The notes below the pieces were generated by a model. It worked only from the letters and a program-made list of their open reading frames with translations. It was not told the origin of the DNA and ran no database searches. From the NCBI GenBank assembly GCA_028282005.1, contig JANQIV010000089.1, forward strand, positions 1 to 64,000: a DNA stretch of 64,000 bases. The letters run 5' to 3'. The position numbers were made by a program, and so were the translations under genes. The DNA comes from Melioribacteraceae bacterium. Its GTDB lineage: Bacteria; Bacteroidota; Ignavibacteria; Ignavibacteriales; Melioribacteraceae. Below, in pieces: positions 8,742 to 17,737 of the stretch (the stretch's first letter is position 1; every line of letters starts with the position of its first letter).

Positions 8742-10997
8742 ATGGATTTGATAAATTTTGTCCGCGTACTTTTAAAGAAGAAAAAGCTGCTAATTATTAT
8801 TCCGATAATTGCAGTTGTTGCATCATTCATTTTAACGATGAACTTAAAAAACTCATACAAGTCAATTGCAAAAATTTCTGCGGGAATAACTGATGAAAAT
8901 CAAATAACGATTGAAGGCGAAGTTGATTTAAGGCCTTATGTAGTTCAAAATAAGTTTAGCAACTTAATAGAATTAGTTAAATCAAAAAAAGTGGTTGATC
9001 TTGTTTCCTATAAAGTAATGTTGCACGATATTGAAAACACAAATAAGTTCAGGCCTTTCTCAAAACTATTCTCCGAACTTGATTCAAGTGCAATAAATTA
9101 CATTAAAGATGTGCTTAATGACAAATATGAAAACATGCAGGAATTACTTAATTCCGATGAAGGTGAAAAAGGAATAATAAAATTAATTAAAAGTATGGCA
9201 TACGATTATAAATCTATTCTTAAAAAACTAAATGTTTATCGAATAGGTGGTAGTGATTATATCGAAATAACATTCGAATCCGAGAGTGCGTATTTATCCG
9301 CGTTCATTGTGAATGCTGTGTGTAATGAGTTTATACGATTTTATGATTTATCCAATCAAATCAAAAGTGATAAAAATGTTTCTTTCTTTGAAGAGCTAGC
9401 CAATCAAAAAAAGGCAGAGCTTGACTCTCTTGTAAACCGGTTGAAAAATTTTAAGGTGAACAACCAGGTTATAAATCTTTATGAACAGACTAAAACACTT
9501 GTAATCCAGATGAAAGATTTGGAAGTGTTGAGAGAAAAAGAAAAGAAAAATATACCTTCTCTAGAAGAAGCCATTAATGAAATTAACTCGAAGCTTGGCG
9601 ACAAAACCAAACTTTATGTTGAGGCTGACCTTCAGCCGTTTCAAAAAAATATTATAGAAAAAAGAAAGAAATTAAAGAACATTCGCAAGCAATACATTGC
9701 ATCAGGAAAGTATAACCAGGCTGTGGAAGATACCCTTAGAAAATTAAAAGATGAACTCAGCGGACTTATAAAAAATACATCTGACGCGTTGCTGGTAGAT
9801 CCCAACGTTTCCAAAAAGGAACTTGTTTCTAAACGTTTGAAATACCAGTTAGAAAAAGAACTTGCAGAAGAGGCGGTTAAATCCTACGACAGGGAGATCA
9901 GCAGGCTTAGGAATCAGGTTGAAGTTTATGCACCGCTTGAAGCAACCAATAATGCTTATGAGAGAGAAATTAGTGTTGCGGCTGAAGCTTATCTTGTGCT
10001 ACTGAATAAATTAAGTTTCGCTAAGTTTAACTCTGTAAGCGCAGGTAACGGGATAAAGAAAATGGAATCGGGGCAGGCGCCTGATAAACCTCTCTCTTCA
10101 AAGAAAATGCTGCTGGTAATAATGGCGGGTTTTGTAAGTTTTGTTTTAACAGTCGTTCTTATTTTTATTCTTGAATACATTGACTTGACCATTAAAACGC
10201 CTCACAGGTTTTTATCAATGGCGAAAACTAATTTATTAGGATACTTATCCAAATTTGAAGGTGAAACAATTAATCTAAAAGAAATTTTCTCCTCGCACGA
10301 AAAAACCGGACAGTCTGAAATTTTCACAAACCTTTTGAAAGAACTTAGATTCAACTTGAGCGAATCGTTAAATGGAAGCAAAAAGCTTTTGTTAACCAGT
10401 CCCGGCGAAAAAGAAGGCAAAACCATAATAGGAATTTCACTTGCTTACGCCATGGCAAACGTTGGCAAAAAAGTTTTGCTGGTTGATACAAATTTTCGAA
10501 ACAATGAATTGACAAAAATATTTTCAGCTAAAAATTCACTTGCCGGTTTTATCAAAGATGAAGAAGACATTGAAAGTGCGGTAACCAAAACAGAAATAGA
10601 GAACATAGATATAATTGGTTCGGCAAATGGCTTTGCTTCTCCGTTTGAAATTGCCGGGAGTGAAAAATTTATTGATAAAGTAAATCAACTTGGAAATCAT
10701 TATGATTACATCTTTTTAGAAGGTCCTTCGTTTACGAAGTATTCTGATTCCAAGGAATTGATGAATGTTGCCGATAAAATTGTGCCGGTGTTTTCAGCGG
10801 ACTCAACTTTGGTTGAAGCTGATAAAAATATTCTGCGACAATTGGAAAGTCGTGAGGATCAATATATTGGGTCGATAATAAACAAAGTGCGGCTTGAAAA
10901 CATTGAAGGCGCTTATGGTGAAATTCCAAAGAAAAGAGGCTTTATTAGACGCAGTGTGAAAAAACTTCTTCGCAGAAATCTTGCAAGCGCCAAATAA
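8742..10997 (+). CDS. Wzc-like chain-length regulator with BY-kinase-type ATPase domain
   Basis: The 751-residue protein has a Wzz-type N-terminus (first membrane helix about 16-35), a long periplasmic coiled-coil region (about 205-420), a second membrane helix (about 455-478) and a cytoplasmic P-loop domain (about 520-740). The P-loop region shows SPGEKEGKTIIG near 553, VLLVDTNFR (Walker A') and YDYIFLEGPSF (Walker B). The B motif has Glu where the family usually has Asp, and the A' motif has Asn at a usual acidic position. The C-terminus is basic (KKLLRRNLASAK) and lacks the tyrosine cluster that such kinases autophosphorylate. It is therefore clearly a polysaccharide co-polymerase, while kinase activity is uncertain. 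Confidence 0.88.
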   Translation: MDLINFVRVLLKKKKLLIIIPIIAVVASFILTMNLKNSYKSIAKISAGITDENQITIEGEVDLRPYVVQNKFSNLIELVKSKKVVDLVSYKVMLHDIENTNKFRPFSKLFSELDSSAINYIKDVLNDKYENMQELLNSDEGEKGIIKLIKSMAYDYKSILKKLNVYRIGGSDYIEITFESESAYLSAFIVNAVCNEFIRFYDLSNQIKSDKNVSFFEELANQKKAELDSLVNRLKNFKVNNQVINLYEQTKTLVIQMKDLEVLREKEKKNIPSLEEAINEINSKLGDKTKLYVEADLQPFQKNIIEKRKKLKNIRKQYIASGKYNQAVEDTLRKLKDELSGLIKNTSDALLVDPNVSKKELVSKRLKYQLEKELAEEAVKSYDREISRLRNQVEVYAPLEATNNAYEREISVAAEAYLVLLNKLSFAKFNSVSAGNGIKKMESGQAPDKPLSSKKMLLVIMAGFVSFVLTVVLIFILEYIDLTIKTPHRFLSMAKTNLLGYLSKFEGETINLKEIFSSHEKTGQSEIFTNLLKELRFNLSESLNGSKKLLLTSPGEKEGKTIIGISLAYAMANVGKKVLLVDTNFRNNELTKIFSAKNSLAGFIKDEEDIESAVTKTEIENIDIIGSANGFASPFEIAGSEKFIDKVNQLGNHYDYIFLEGPSFTKYSDSKELMNVADKIVPVFSADSTLVEADKNILRQLESREDQYIGSIINKVRLENIEGAYGEIPKKRGFIRRSVKKLLRRNLASAK

Positions 10998-11000
10998 ACA

Positions 11001-11369
11001 ATGGGCATCCGTGACTATAAAAAGCTAGAGAACAGCTTTACTAAGTTTGATAGTCTTCAGTCCCAAGAAGATATCAAAGAAGAAGTACTGGATGCCTTTA
11101 TACTTCAATTAAATAATACAGACCTTGACAGCGAAAGCAGTCGTAAAATAAAAATTTATCGTAAACTTGTTTCAGTGGTTTCATTTATTATTGGTTTAAT
11201 AATTATTGTGACCGGATTAGCTGTAATTATTATCCCTATTCCCAAAACTTACGAAATACAAACTCTCATATATTTTAACCCTGAAGACGGTTTAACGATC
11301 TCTGATTTGTTCGCACTTGCGCTTATTCTTTTGGGCAATCTTTTCATTTACAATTCCTTCAAAAAGTGA
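11001..11369 (+). CDS. small two-helix membrane protein, unknown
   Basis: I do not recognise this 122-residue protein. It has a charged cytosolic-type N-terminus of about 50 residues, then two hydrophobic segments (about 52-77 and 95-115) separated by a short loop (KTYEIQTLIYFNPEDG). It starts 3 nt after the Wzc-like gene and is surely co-transcribed with it. A role as an accessory of the chain-length protein is a guess from position. No catalytic motif is visible. Confidence 0.65.
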   Translation: MGIRDYKKLENSFTKFDSLQSQEDIKEEVLDAFILQLNNTDLDSESSRKIKIYRKLVSVVSFIIGLIIIVTGLAVIIIPIPKTYEIQTLIYFNPEDGLTISDLFALALILLGNLFIYNSFKK

Positions 11370-11394
11370 AATAAGTTTTAAAACTACATAGCAG

Positions 11395-11424
11395 CCACTT
11401 ATTCCTATTTATTAACCGCTTATC
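11395..11424 (+). promoter_or_regulatory. shared upstream motif CCACT-N13-TAACCGCTTATC, copy 2
   Basis: CCACT (11395-11399) and TAACCGCTTATC (11413-11424), spaced exactly as in the copy at 3127, end 65 nt before the methyltransferase ATG. After the core both sites continue with GTTAG/GTTTAG. It probably marks the promoter of the second half of the polysaccharide cluster. Confidence 0.45.
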
Positions 11425-11489
11425 GTTTAGTTAAAAGAAAACCTTAAATGTGAGACTATCTTGCTATCGAAAAAATTAGAGAAGAAAAA

Positions 11490-12269
11490 ATGAAAACAAG
11501 AAATCCTAAAAACAGAGCAGACTTAAAAATAAAAAGAAATGATTACGTTCTTGAAGTAGGCGGTGGTCATAATCCTCACAGAAGATCAAATGTAGTGGTG
11601 GATAAATATGCTGACAGTAACTATCACAGAAGCGGCGATCTAATAGTGAGAAATAATCAAAAATTTATGGAAGCAGATGGCGAAAACTTACCGTTCGATA
11701 AAAATACTTTTGATTATGTTATCTGCAACCAGGTGCTTGAGCATGTTGAAAATCCTGAAAGATTCTTAAAAGAACAATTCAGGGTAGCTAAACAAGGTTT
11801 CATAGAAACTCCATCTTTGATAGGTGAATACCTCTTTCCGAAAAAATCTCACAAATGGGTAATCCTTGAACTAGAGAATAAGCTTGTTCTCTATCCAAAA
11901 GAAAAAATGAATTTTAATTCGGTGGTAGATTTTGGCGATATGTTCTTGGATTATCTTCCCACCCATTCTATAGCATACAAGTTATTGCAAAGAACTTATC
12001 CGAATTTAATAACTGTTCGATATGAGTGGAAAAACGAGATTGAATTTATAGTTGATCCTAAATCTCCTGAATTAGTGAAATATTTTACCGAGAACTGGAC
12101 GCAGGAAATGTATCATCAATTTTTTAACAGCCGTTCAAAATTAGCTGACGTAAAAGAAATGCTTTGGGCGGTAGGGAATTTGATCTCTACTTTCTCAAGA
12201 ACAATAATAAATAGAAAATTTGGATTAAGTGGTAATCTCTCAAACACAATTAAATACAAAGGAGTTTGA
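11490..12269 (+). CDS. class I SAM-dependent methyltransferase
   Basis: The 259-residue protein has the SAM-binding motif VLEVGGGHNP near residue 20, an acidic strand end VVVDKY and the Methyltransf_11 signature CNQVLEHVENPERFL near 85. The C-terminal half has no recognised domain. Small methyltransferases of this type in polysaccharide loci modify sugars or sugar nucleotides. It opens the second transcription unit of the island after a 120-nt gap. AGAGAAGAAA precedes the ATG. Confidence 0.82.
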   Translation: MKTRNPKNRADLKIKRNDYVLEVGGGHNPHRRSNVVVDKYADSNYHRSGDLIVRNNQKFMEADGENLPFDKNTFDYVICNQVLEHVENPERFLKEQFRVAKQGFIETPSLIGEYLFPKKSHKWVILELENKLVLYPKEKMNFNSVVDFGDMFLDYLPTHSIAYKLLQRTYPNLITVRYEWKNEIEFIVDPKSPELVKYFTENWTQEMYHQFFNSRSKLADVKEMLWAVGNLISTFSRTIINRKFGLSGNLSNTIKYKGV

Positions 12270-12271
12270 AC

Positions 12272-13468
12272 ATGATTTTAGAAATAATTTTTTACGCACT
12301 TTTTATATCATCTGCCCTTTTTCTGGTTATGCCGATTATAAATAGTGTTGCAGCATACATAGGGTCGGGTAATATAGAACCCACAGACAATTTTGAATAT
12401 GATTACGGGATAATTATTACTGCGTATAAACAGGAAGAGTTTGTTTATCCTTTGATTAATTCTCTAAACAGGCAAAGTTATACTAACTTTCATATTTATG
12501 TTGTAGCTGATCTTTGTTCGCTTGACGAAAATAAGATTACTGATAATGTTACGGTTTTAAATCCTTCCCTACCGCTTAACTCAAAAGTAAAATCAATTTT
12601 ATATGCAATTGATAATTTTCAATATAAGCATGATGCTGCGGTAATATTTGATCCGGATAACCTTGCACACCCGGAATTTATGTATGAAATAAACAAGTAT
12701 TTCCAAAACGGGTTTAAGATTGTGCAAGGAAAGCGTACAGCTAAAAATCTTAACACAGGCATAGCTGCGCTGGATGCTTTGCATGAAATGTTTTATAACG
12801 TAACACAAAGAGACGGTACAACAAAATTAGGTTCTTCAGCTGTAATTGCCGGTTCTGGTATGGCTGTTGACTTAGAATTATACAAACGAACATTGGATTC
12901 AAATCTTATAATTAATTCTATTAACAAAGTCATCTCAGCAGAAGATAAAATCTTGCAATATGAATCGGTTAATTTGAATAAAGTAATTGCTTACAACAGA
13001 AATGCAATTGTTTATGATGAAAAATCTGATAATAGAAAACAACTTCAAAAACAAAGATCAAGATGGCACAGCTCTTATTTTGAATATGCTAAACTTGGCT
13101 GGAAATTGTTTGTAAGAGGAATAACAAGGAGAAACTTCAATCAATTTTATTTTGGCTTAAATGTTATCACTCCCCCTTTGTTTATAACTCTATTGCTGAA
13201 TTCCTTTTTGATGATATTATTCTTTTTAACCGGGCATGTCAAATTTGCTATCGCCGAACTATCGCTTTTGATCACTTTTACATTAAATATGTTTTTCATC
13301 ATGATTTATGAGAAAGCACCAAAGGCAATGTGGGAAGCACTTTTTCATGTTCCGTTTTTTATAATTATTCAGATAAGATCATTGTTCAACATGAAGAAAG
13401 CAAAGAGTGATTTTCTTGTAACTAAGCATTCAAAAGTTTATTCACTTAAAGATTTGATAGGTAACTAA
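12272..13468 (+). CDS. membrane family 2 glycosyltransferase (processive type)
   Basis: The protein has 398 residues. I choose ATG 12272 because AAAGGAG (12258-12264) sits 7 nt before it; a TTG two codons earlier is less likely. It has an N-terminal membrane helix (about 3-25), a GT-A domain (YGIIITAYKQEEFV, metal site VIFDPDN with Asp127) and the QRSRW motif near 260 that marks processive synthases. Two or three C-terminal membrane helices follow (about 295-370). The start is just past the methyltransferase stop and the stop overlaps the flippase start by 1 nt. It probably extends or builds the repeat unit on the cytoplasmic face. Confidence 0.85.
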   Translation: MILEIIFYALFISSALFLVMPIINSVAAYIGSGNIEPTDNFEYDYGIIITAYKQEEFVYPLINSLNRQSYTNFHIYVVADLCSLDENKITDNVTVLNPSLPLNSKVKSILYAIDNFQYKHDAAVIFDPDNLAHPEFMYEINKYFQNGFKIVQGKRTAKNLNTGIAALDALHEMFYNVTQRDGTTKLGSSAVIAGSGMAVDLELYKRTLDSNLIINSINKVISAEDKILQYESVNLNKVIAYNRNAIVYDEKSDNRKQLQKQRSRWHSSYFEYAKLGWKLFVRGITRRNFNQFYFGLNVITPPLFITLLLNSFLMILFFLTGHVKFAIAELSLLITFTLNMFFIMIYEKAPKAMWEALFHVPFFIIIQIRSLFNMKKAKSDFLVTKHSKVYSLKDLIGN

Positions 13469-14832
13469 TGTTATTCAAAAATAAATATTGGATACAATCA
13501 AGTGCGTACACAATGTTATCGAGAATATTAAGTGTACTATTTGGTTTCGGAAGTTTTTATATGTTGGTAAGAATTTTTCCTAAAGATGAATTCGGCGCTT
13601 GGGTTTTATACATATCTGTTGCTGCTTTTGTTGAAATAACAAGAAACGGGATTTTGCAGAATTCTTTTGTAAAATTTTCAGCTTCGAAAAACAAAGAAGA
13701 GTTTTCTGAAATTTTTTATTCGTCGGCAGTTTTAAATATCGGCATATCATTATTCTCGATTGTTGTTTTGTTTTTTGCTTCACCTTTTTTGAGTGCTATT
13801 TGGTCACTTCCGCAGTTAAAAGAACTTATCAATTTATATATGATTATGACGCTTGTATTAATACCGTTTTCTCAATTCGGTTTTGTACAACAAGCCAGGA
13901 TGGACTTTAAAGGCATCTTCATTTCGACTGCAGTTAGACAAGGTTTATTTTTTGTTTATGTGCTTCTTGCATTTCTTATGAACCATAAATTGGAATTGAA
14001 TGAATTGATTTATGTCCAAATAATATCTTCGTCAATCGCTTCATTTGTTTCTTTCCTTTATGCAAGAACTCACATCGATTTTGAAATATCACCAAACTTC
14101 GACTGGGTAAAGAAACTGTTTGCTTACGGAAAATATGTTTTCGGCACGAGTATCGGATCAACAATTTTTAATACTATTGATCAAATGATGCTGGGAATCT
14201 TCGCCGGACCTGCTTCGGTAGCTCTTTATAATGCTTCCATGCGAATTGTTAATATAATTGAAGTCCCGATAAATTCTTTAGCTGCAATTGTTCTTCCGCA
14301 AAGTACTGTCCGGGTAGAAAAAAATGGGTTAAGCGAAGCAAAGTATTTATATGAAAAATCAGTTGGAGTTGTGCTTGCTATAGTATTGCCTGTAATAATA
14401 ATAGGGATTCTATTTCCAAAAACTATTTTGCTAATTATTGCTGGCGCAGAATATTCAGAAGCGTCTACTACTCTTTCGGTAATATGTGTTTACAGTTTTT
14501 TCTTTCCTTTCGGCAGACAATTCGGAATTATCCTTGATTCAATAGGTAAAGCTAAAGTGAATTTTGCTTCGATCGTTTTTATGATTTCAGTTAACATAAT
14601 TGCCAATTACGTTTTTATAAATCATTTCGGATTAATTGGTGCCGCTTTTGGGACACTGACTGCTACGGGTATGACTTTTCTTTTGAATCAATACCTGTTG
14701 TGGAAAATTGTAAACGTGAATGTGTTGAATGTCTTTGCTTATGCCGTAAGGTTCTATCAAGATATACTTAACAAAATGTCGTCAGTTTTTATGAAAAGAT
14801 TTAAAGCAATAGGAGAACAAAATGTTTATTAA
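13468..14832 (+). CDS. wzx: Wzx-type polysaccharide flippase (MOP superfamily)
   Basis: The 454-residue integral membrane protein has about 12 hydrophobic segments and the start typical of the family (a pair of helices with RILSVLFGFGSFYMLVRIFPKDEFGAW). The centre has FGTSIGSTIFNTIDQMMLG, matching the middle repeat of MOP flippases. It should move lipid-linked repeat units to the periplasmic face for the Wzy protein at 17737. Its start overlaps the glycosyltransferase stop by 1 nt, and its end overlaps the next gene by 11 nt. Confidence 0.88.
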   Translation: MLFKNKYWIQSSAYTMLSRILSVLFGFGSFYMLVRIFPKDEFGAWVLYISVAAFVEITRNGILQNSFVKFSASKNKEEFSEIFYSSAVLNIGISLFSIVVLFFASPFLSAIWSLPQLKELINLYMIMTLVLIPFSQFGFVQQARMDFKGIFISTAVRQGLFFVYVLLAFLMNHKLELNELIYVQIISSSIASFVSFLYARTHIDFEISPNFDWVKKLFAYGKYVFGTSIGSTIFNTIDQMMLGIFAGPASVALYNASMRIVNIIEVPINSLAAIVLPQSTVRVEKNGLSEAKYLYEKSVGVVLAIVLPVIIIGILFPKTILLIIAGAEYSEASTTLSVICVYSFFFPFGRQFGIILDSIGKAKVNFASIVFMISVNIIANYVFINHFGLIGAAFGTLTATGMTFLLNQYLLWKIVNVNVLNVFAYAVRFYQDILNKMSSVFMKRFKAIGEQNVY

Positions 14833-16030
14833 AAATAAAATTAAAAATAGAGATATAATTATAGTTGGGCTTCAACCCTGGGATACTTCGATAGGTAGTA
14901 ACTGTAAAAATATTGCAGAAGAATTCTCGAAACAGAACAGAGTTTTGTATGTCAACTATGCTTTGGACAGGATTACCTCGTTAAGAGAAAAAGATTCGGA
15001 AATTGTAAAAGCCCGCAAAAAAGTGTTAAACAGTGAAGCTGAAGATTTAATAAAGATCAAAGAAAATCTTTGGGTTTTTACCCCCAAGGTAATGCTAGAA
15101 TCTATTAACAAATTATCTGCAAGGTTTGTCTTTGATTTGTTTAATAAGAGAAACAATCGATTACTGGCAAACGAAATAAAAAGAGCCGCATCAATATTAA
15201 GTTTCTCAGATTTTATCCTTTTTAATGACAACGACATTTTCCGCGGATTTTATTTGAAAGAATATTTAAACCCTTCAGTTTATGTTTATTACTCCAGAGA
15301 TTACTTGCTTGCGGTAGATTATTGGAAACAACACGGTTCATCTTTAGAACCGCAATTAATGTCAAAAGCGGATTTGGTTTTAGCCAATTCAATTTTCTTA
15401 AAAGAACTTGCAGTAAAATATAATCAAAATAGTTTTGATGTTGGCCAAGGATGTGATTTTGAAGGGTTTGATAAATATGAAAATCAAAAACCCAATAATG
15501 AAAAACCTGTTATCGGCTACGTGGGATATTTAACCAGTTTGAGACTTGATGTAGAACTTCTTGAAAAACTTGCTCAGCTAAAAAAGGAATGGGATTTTGT
15601 TTTCGTTGGCCCAAAAGATAAAGACTTCGAAAGCAGCTCGTTAAATCAAATGGACAATGTTTCATTTCTCGGACAAAAACCTGTATCTGATTTGCCTAAG
15701 TATATAAGCAGCTTTGATGTGTGTATCAATCCGCAAATAGTAAACGAGGTAACAATTGGCAACTATCCAAGGAAGATTGATGAATATCTTTATATGGGTA
15801 AGCCTACCGTTGCTACTAAAACAAAAGCTATGGAAGCGTTTAAAGATTACGTTTACCTGGCTGAAAATGTAGATGACTACATTGTTTTTATATCGGACGC
15901 ATTAAAAAATGATAGTGAAAAACTTCGTATAAAAAGAAAGCTTTTTGCATCACAGCATACATGGAAAAATTCTGTTGGAAAAATTTATTCGGCAATAAAC
16001 TTAGTAAGCTATTTGCAAGAAGCAGCATAG
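14822..16030 (+). CDS. GT4-like (GT-B) glycosyltransferase
   Basis: The 402-residue soluble protein has the N-terminal donor/acceptor fold opening IIIVGLQPWDTSIGSN. The C-terminal half reads IGYVGYLTSLRLDVELLEKL, DFVFVGPKD, VSFLGQKPVSDLPKYISSFDVCINP and PRKIDEYLYMGKPTVAT, the usual E-x7-E-type nucleotide-sugar region of GT-B enzymes. ATAGGAGAACAAA precedes the ATG inside the flippase gene (11-nt overlap). Sugar unknown. Confidence 0.86.
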   Translation: MFIKNKIKNRDIIIVGLQPWDTSIGSNCKNIAEEFSKQNRVLYVNYALDRITSLREKDSEIVKARKKVLNSEAEDLIKIKENLWVFTPKVMLESINKLSARFVFDLFNKRNNRLLANEIKRAASILSFSDFILFNDNDIFRGFYLKEYLNPSVYVYYSRDYLLAVDYWKQHGSSLEPQLMSKADLVLANSIFLKELAVKYNQNSFDVGQGCDFEGFDKYENQKPNNEKPVIGYVGYLTSLRLDVELLEKLAQLKKEWDFVFVGPKDKDFESSSLNQMDNVSFLGQKPVSDLPKYISSFDVCINPQIVNEVTIGNYPRKIDEYLYMGKPTVATKTKAMEAFKDYVYLAENVDDYIVFISDALKNDSEKLRIKRKLFASQHTWKNSVGKIYSAINLVSYLQEAA

Positions 16031-16038
16031 GTGGAATA

Positions 16039-16671
16039 ATGAAAAGAATAAAAATAATAGAGAATAATCCAAAACTAAAAAAGATAGTTCACTTGCTTTT
16101 AGTAAAGAAACATCAAGCAGTACCAAGGTTGTGGGTCAAATTAGTATTAAACAATCTTCTTCACAAAAGAAAAGGGGCTATAATAAAAAGACGCAGCAGA
16201 ATGGATTTGTTTCCGTTTAACGAATTTAGCATCGGTAACAAAAGTATTGTTGAAGATTTTGTAACTGTAAATAATGGTGTTGGCCCAGTTAATATTGGAC
16301 GCAAATCAATTATCGGAATAGGAAGCGTTTTAATTGGGCCCGTAAATATAGGTAATGATGTTATGCTTGCACAAAACGTTGTAATATCCGGACTAAACCA
16401 CAAATACGAAAATGTTTTCAAACCTATTTCCGAGCAGGGTGTTGAAACAAAACAAACTATTATTAAATCGGGTTCGTGGATAGGAGCTAACTCAGTTATT
16501 GTTCCCGGTGTTAAGATAGGGCAAAATTCAATAGTTGCGGCTGGCAGCGTTGTCACAAAAGATGTTCCCGATTTTAGTGTTGTAGTGGGCAACCCTGCCA
16601 GAGTGGTTAAAGAATATGATTCGTCTTCCGGCAAATGGGAAAAAGTAAACAAAGTAAATAAGGTAGCTTAA
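16039..16671 (+). CDS. hexapeptide-repeat (left-handed beta-helix) acyltransferase
   Basis: The protein has 210 residues from ATG 16039, with AGGTGG before it and an 8-nt gap after the preceding stop. The open frame runs back into the previous gene, but that part is unlikely to be translated. About residues 60-200 are hexapeptide turns (VNIGRKSIIGIGSVLIG, GSWIGANSVIVPGVKIG, IVAAGSVVTKDV) with a loop GLNHKYENV that carries the probable catalytic His. The end VVGNPARVVKEY is typical of WcaF/Maa-type O-acetyltransferases. It likely acetylates a sugar of the exopolysaccharide. Confidence 0.85.
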   Translation: MKRIKIIENNPKLKKIVHLLLVKKHQAVPRLWVKLVLNNLLHKRKGAIIKRRSRMDLFPFNEFSIGNKSIVEDFVTVNNGVGPVNIGRKSIIGIGSVLIGPVNIGNDVMLAQNVVISGLNHKYENVFKPISEQGVETKQTIIKSGSWIGANSVIVPGVKIGQNSIVAAGSVVTKDVPDFSVVVGNPARVVKEYDSSSGKWEKVNKVNKVA

Positions 16672-16672
16672 G

Positions 16673-16792
16673 ATGCTTAACAAAAATTATGTAACCAACA
16701 AGATTTCAAAAGATAAATTAATTGAAAAGGCAGTAATTGTTTTATGCTTTGTTGTCTGCTACGCATTTTTTTTCAAAATAGTATTTTTTTAG
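16673..16792 (+). CDS. 39-residue single-helix membrane peptide
   Basis: This short reading frame fills the whole gap between the acyltransferase stop and the next glycosyltransferase. It starts with an ATG 1 nt after the upstream stop, with AAGG in the end of the acyltransferase gene. The peptide has a polar, basic first half (MLNKNYVTNKISKDK) and one hydrophobic segment with two Cys (VIVLCFVVCYAFFFKIVFF). It stops 9 nt before the next ATG. The tight fit argues for a real coupled gene. Function is unknown; it might assist the membrane complex. Confidence 0.55.
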   Translation: MLNKNYVTNKISKDKLIEKAVIVLCFVVCYAFFFKIVFF

Positions 16793-16801
16793 GAAGGTAA
16801 T

Positions 16802-17737
16802 ATGAAAGACTTATCAATAATAATAGTTAACTGGAATACAAAAGATTTATTGCGTGACTGCATAAAATCAATCCATAGAGAAACAAAAAAAATTACATAC
16901 GATATATGGGTTGTAGACAATAATTCTCCTGATCAATCAGCGGTAATGATTAGAGAAAAATTTCCTCAAGTTAATTTAATTGCAAATAAAGATAACAAGG
17001 GTTTCGCAGCGGCTAATAACCAAGCATTAAAAATCGTTACTGCAAAATATTATCTTTTGCTTAATCCCGACACTGTAATTAAAGATAATGCTATTGATAA
17101 AATGATGAGTTACGTAACAGCCAATAATCATAAAGGAATAGTTACTTGTAAACTCTTAAATGGTGACGGGACACTTCAAAAATCTGTCAATAGCTTTTTT
17201 AGTTTAAGTAGCTCACTTGTTGAAAACAGATTTGTACAAGAATTTCTTAATAAAACCGATATCAATTTTAGAAGCATGCGTAGTTTTTGGGATCATTCTG
17301 AAACAATAGAAATTGATTGGGCTTTCGGAGCTGTTCTTTTATTCTCTCACGAATTAAAAAACAAAGTAGGAATACTTGATGAACAGTTTTATATCTACGC
17401 AGAAGAAATGGACTTTTATAAAAGAGCACAGAATTCAGGTTACAAATCTATCTTTCTTCACGATGTTGAAATTATTCACTACGGCAAGTCGAGTTCGAGA
17501 CAGAGAAGAGAAGAGATGTTCATTCAGAATTACAAAAGTTTTTATTTATTCCTTAAGAAACACTATTCGGTATTTACTTACATCACTTACCGTTTGAGAA
17601 CATATCTATATTTAATGCTATGGTTTACAAAATATAAAATTTCATCTTTTATAAGTAAAAGTGAAGAAGCCGTAACGCAGTCAAAAGTTTATGCACAAAC
17701 AATAAAATGGCATTTATCAAAGGAAAGCTTAGTGTAA
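16802..17737 (+). CDS. family 2 glycosyltransferase, rhamnosyltransferase-like
   Basis: The 311-residue protein has the WbbL-like order of motifs: SIIIVNWNTKDLLRDCI, VVDNNSPDQS, NKGFAAANNQAL, LLLNPDTVI (metal site) and IYAEEMDFYKRAQNSGYK (catalytic base region). No clear membrane segment is present, so it acts at the inner face of the membrane. GGAAGG lies 5 nt before the ATG. It overlaps the polymerase gene by 1 nt (TAATG). The donor could be dTDP-rhamnose, but this is only a family tendency. Confidence 0.86.
   Translation: MKDLSIIIVNWNTKDLLRDCIKSIHRETKKITYDIWVVDNNSPDQSAVMIREKFPQVNLIANKDNKGFAAANNQALKIVTAKYYLLLNPDTVIKDNAIDKMMSYVTANNHKGIVTCKLLNGDGTLQKSVNSFFSLSSSLVENRFVQEFLNKTDINFRSMRSFWDHSETIEIDWAFGAVLLFSHELKNKVGILDEQFYIYAEEMDFYKRAQNSGYKSIFLHDVEIIHYGKSSSRQRREEMFIQNYKSFYLFLKKHYSVFTYITYRLRTYLYLMLWFTKYKISSFISKSEEAVTQSKVYAQTIKWHLSKESLV

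Noticed and set aside
15961-16038. An upstream ATG for the acyltransferase.
   Set aside because: It lies inside the previous glycosyltransferase gene without a ribosome site; ATG 16039 has AGGTGG before it and fits the spacing.
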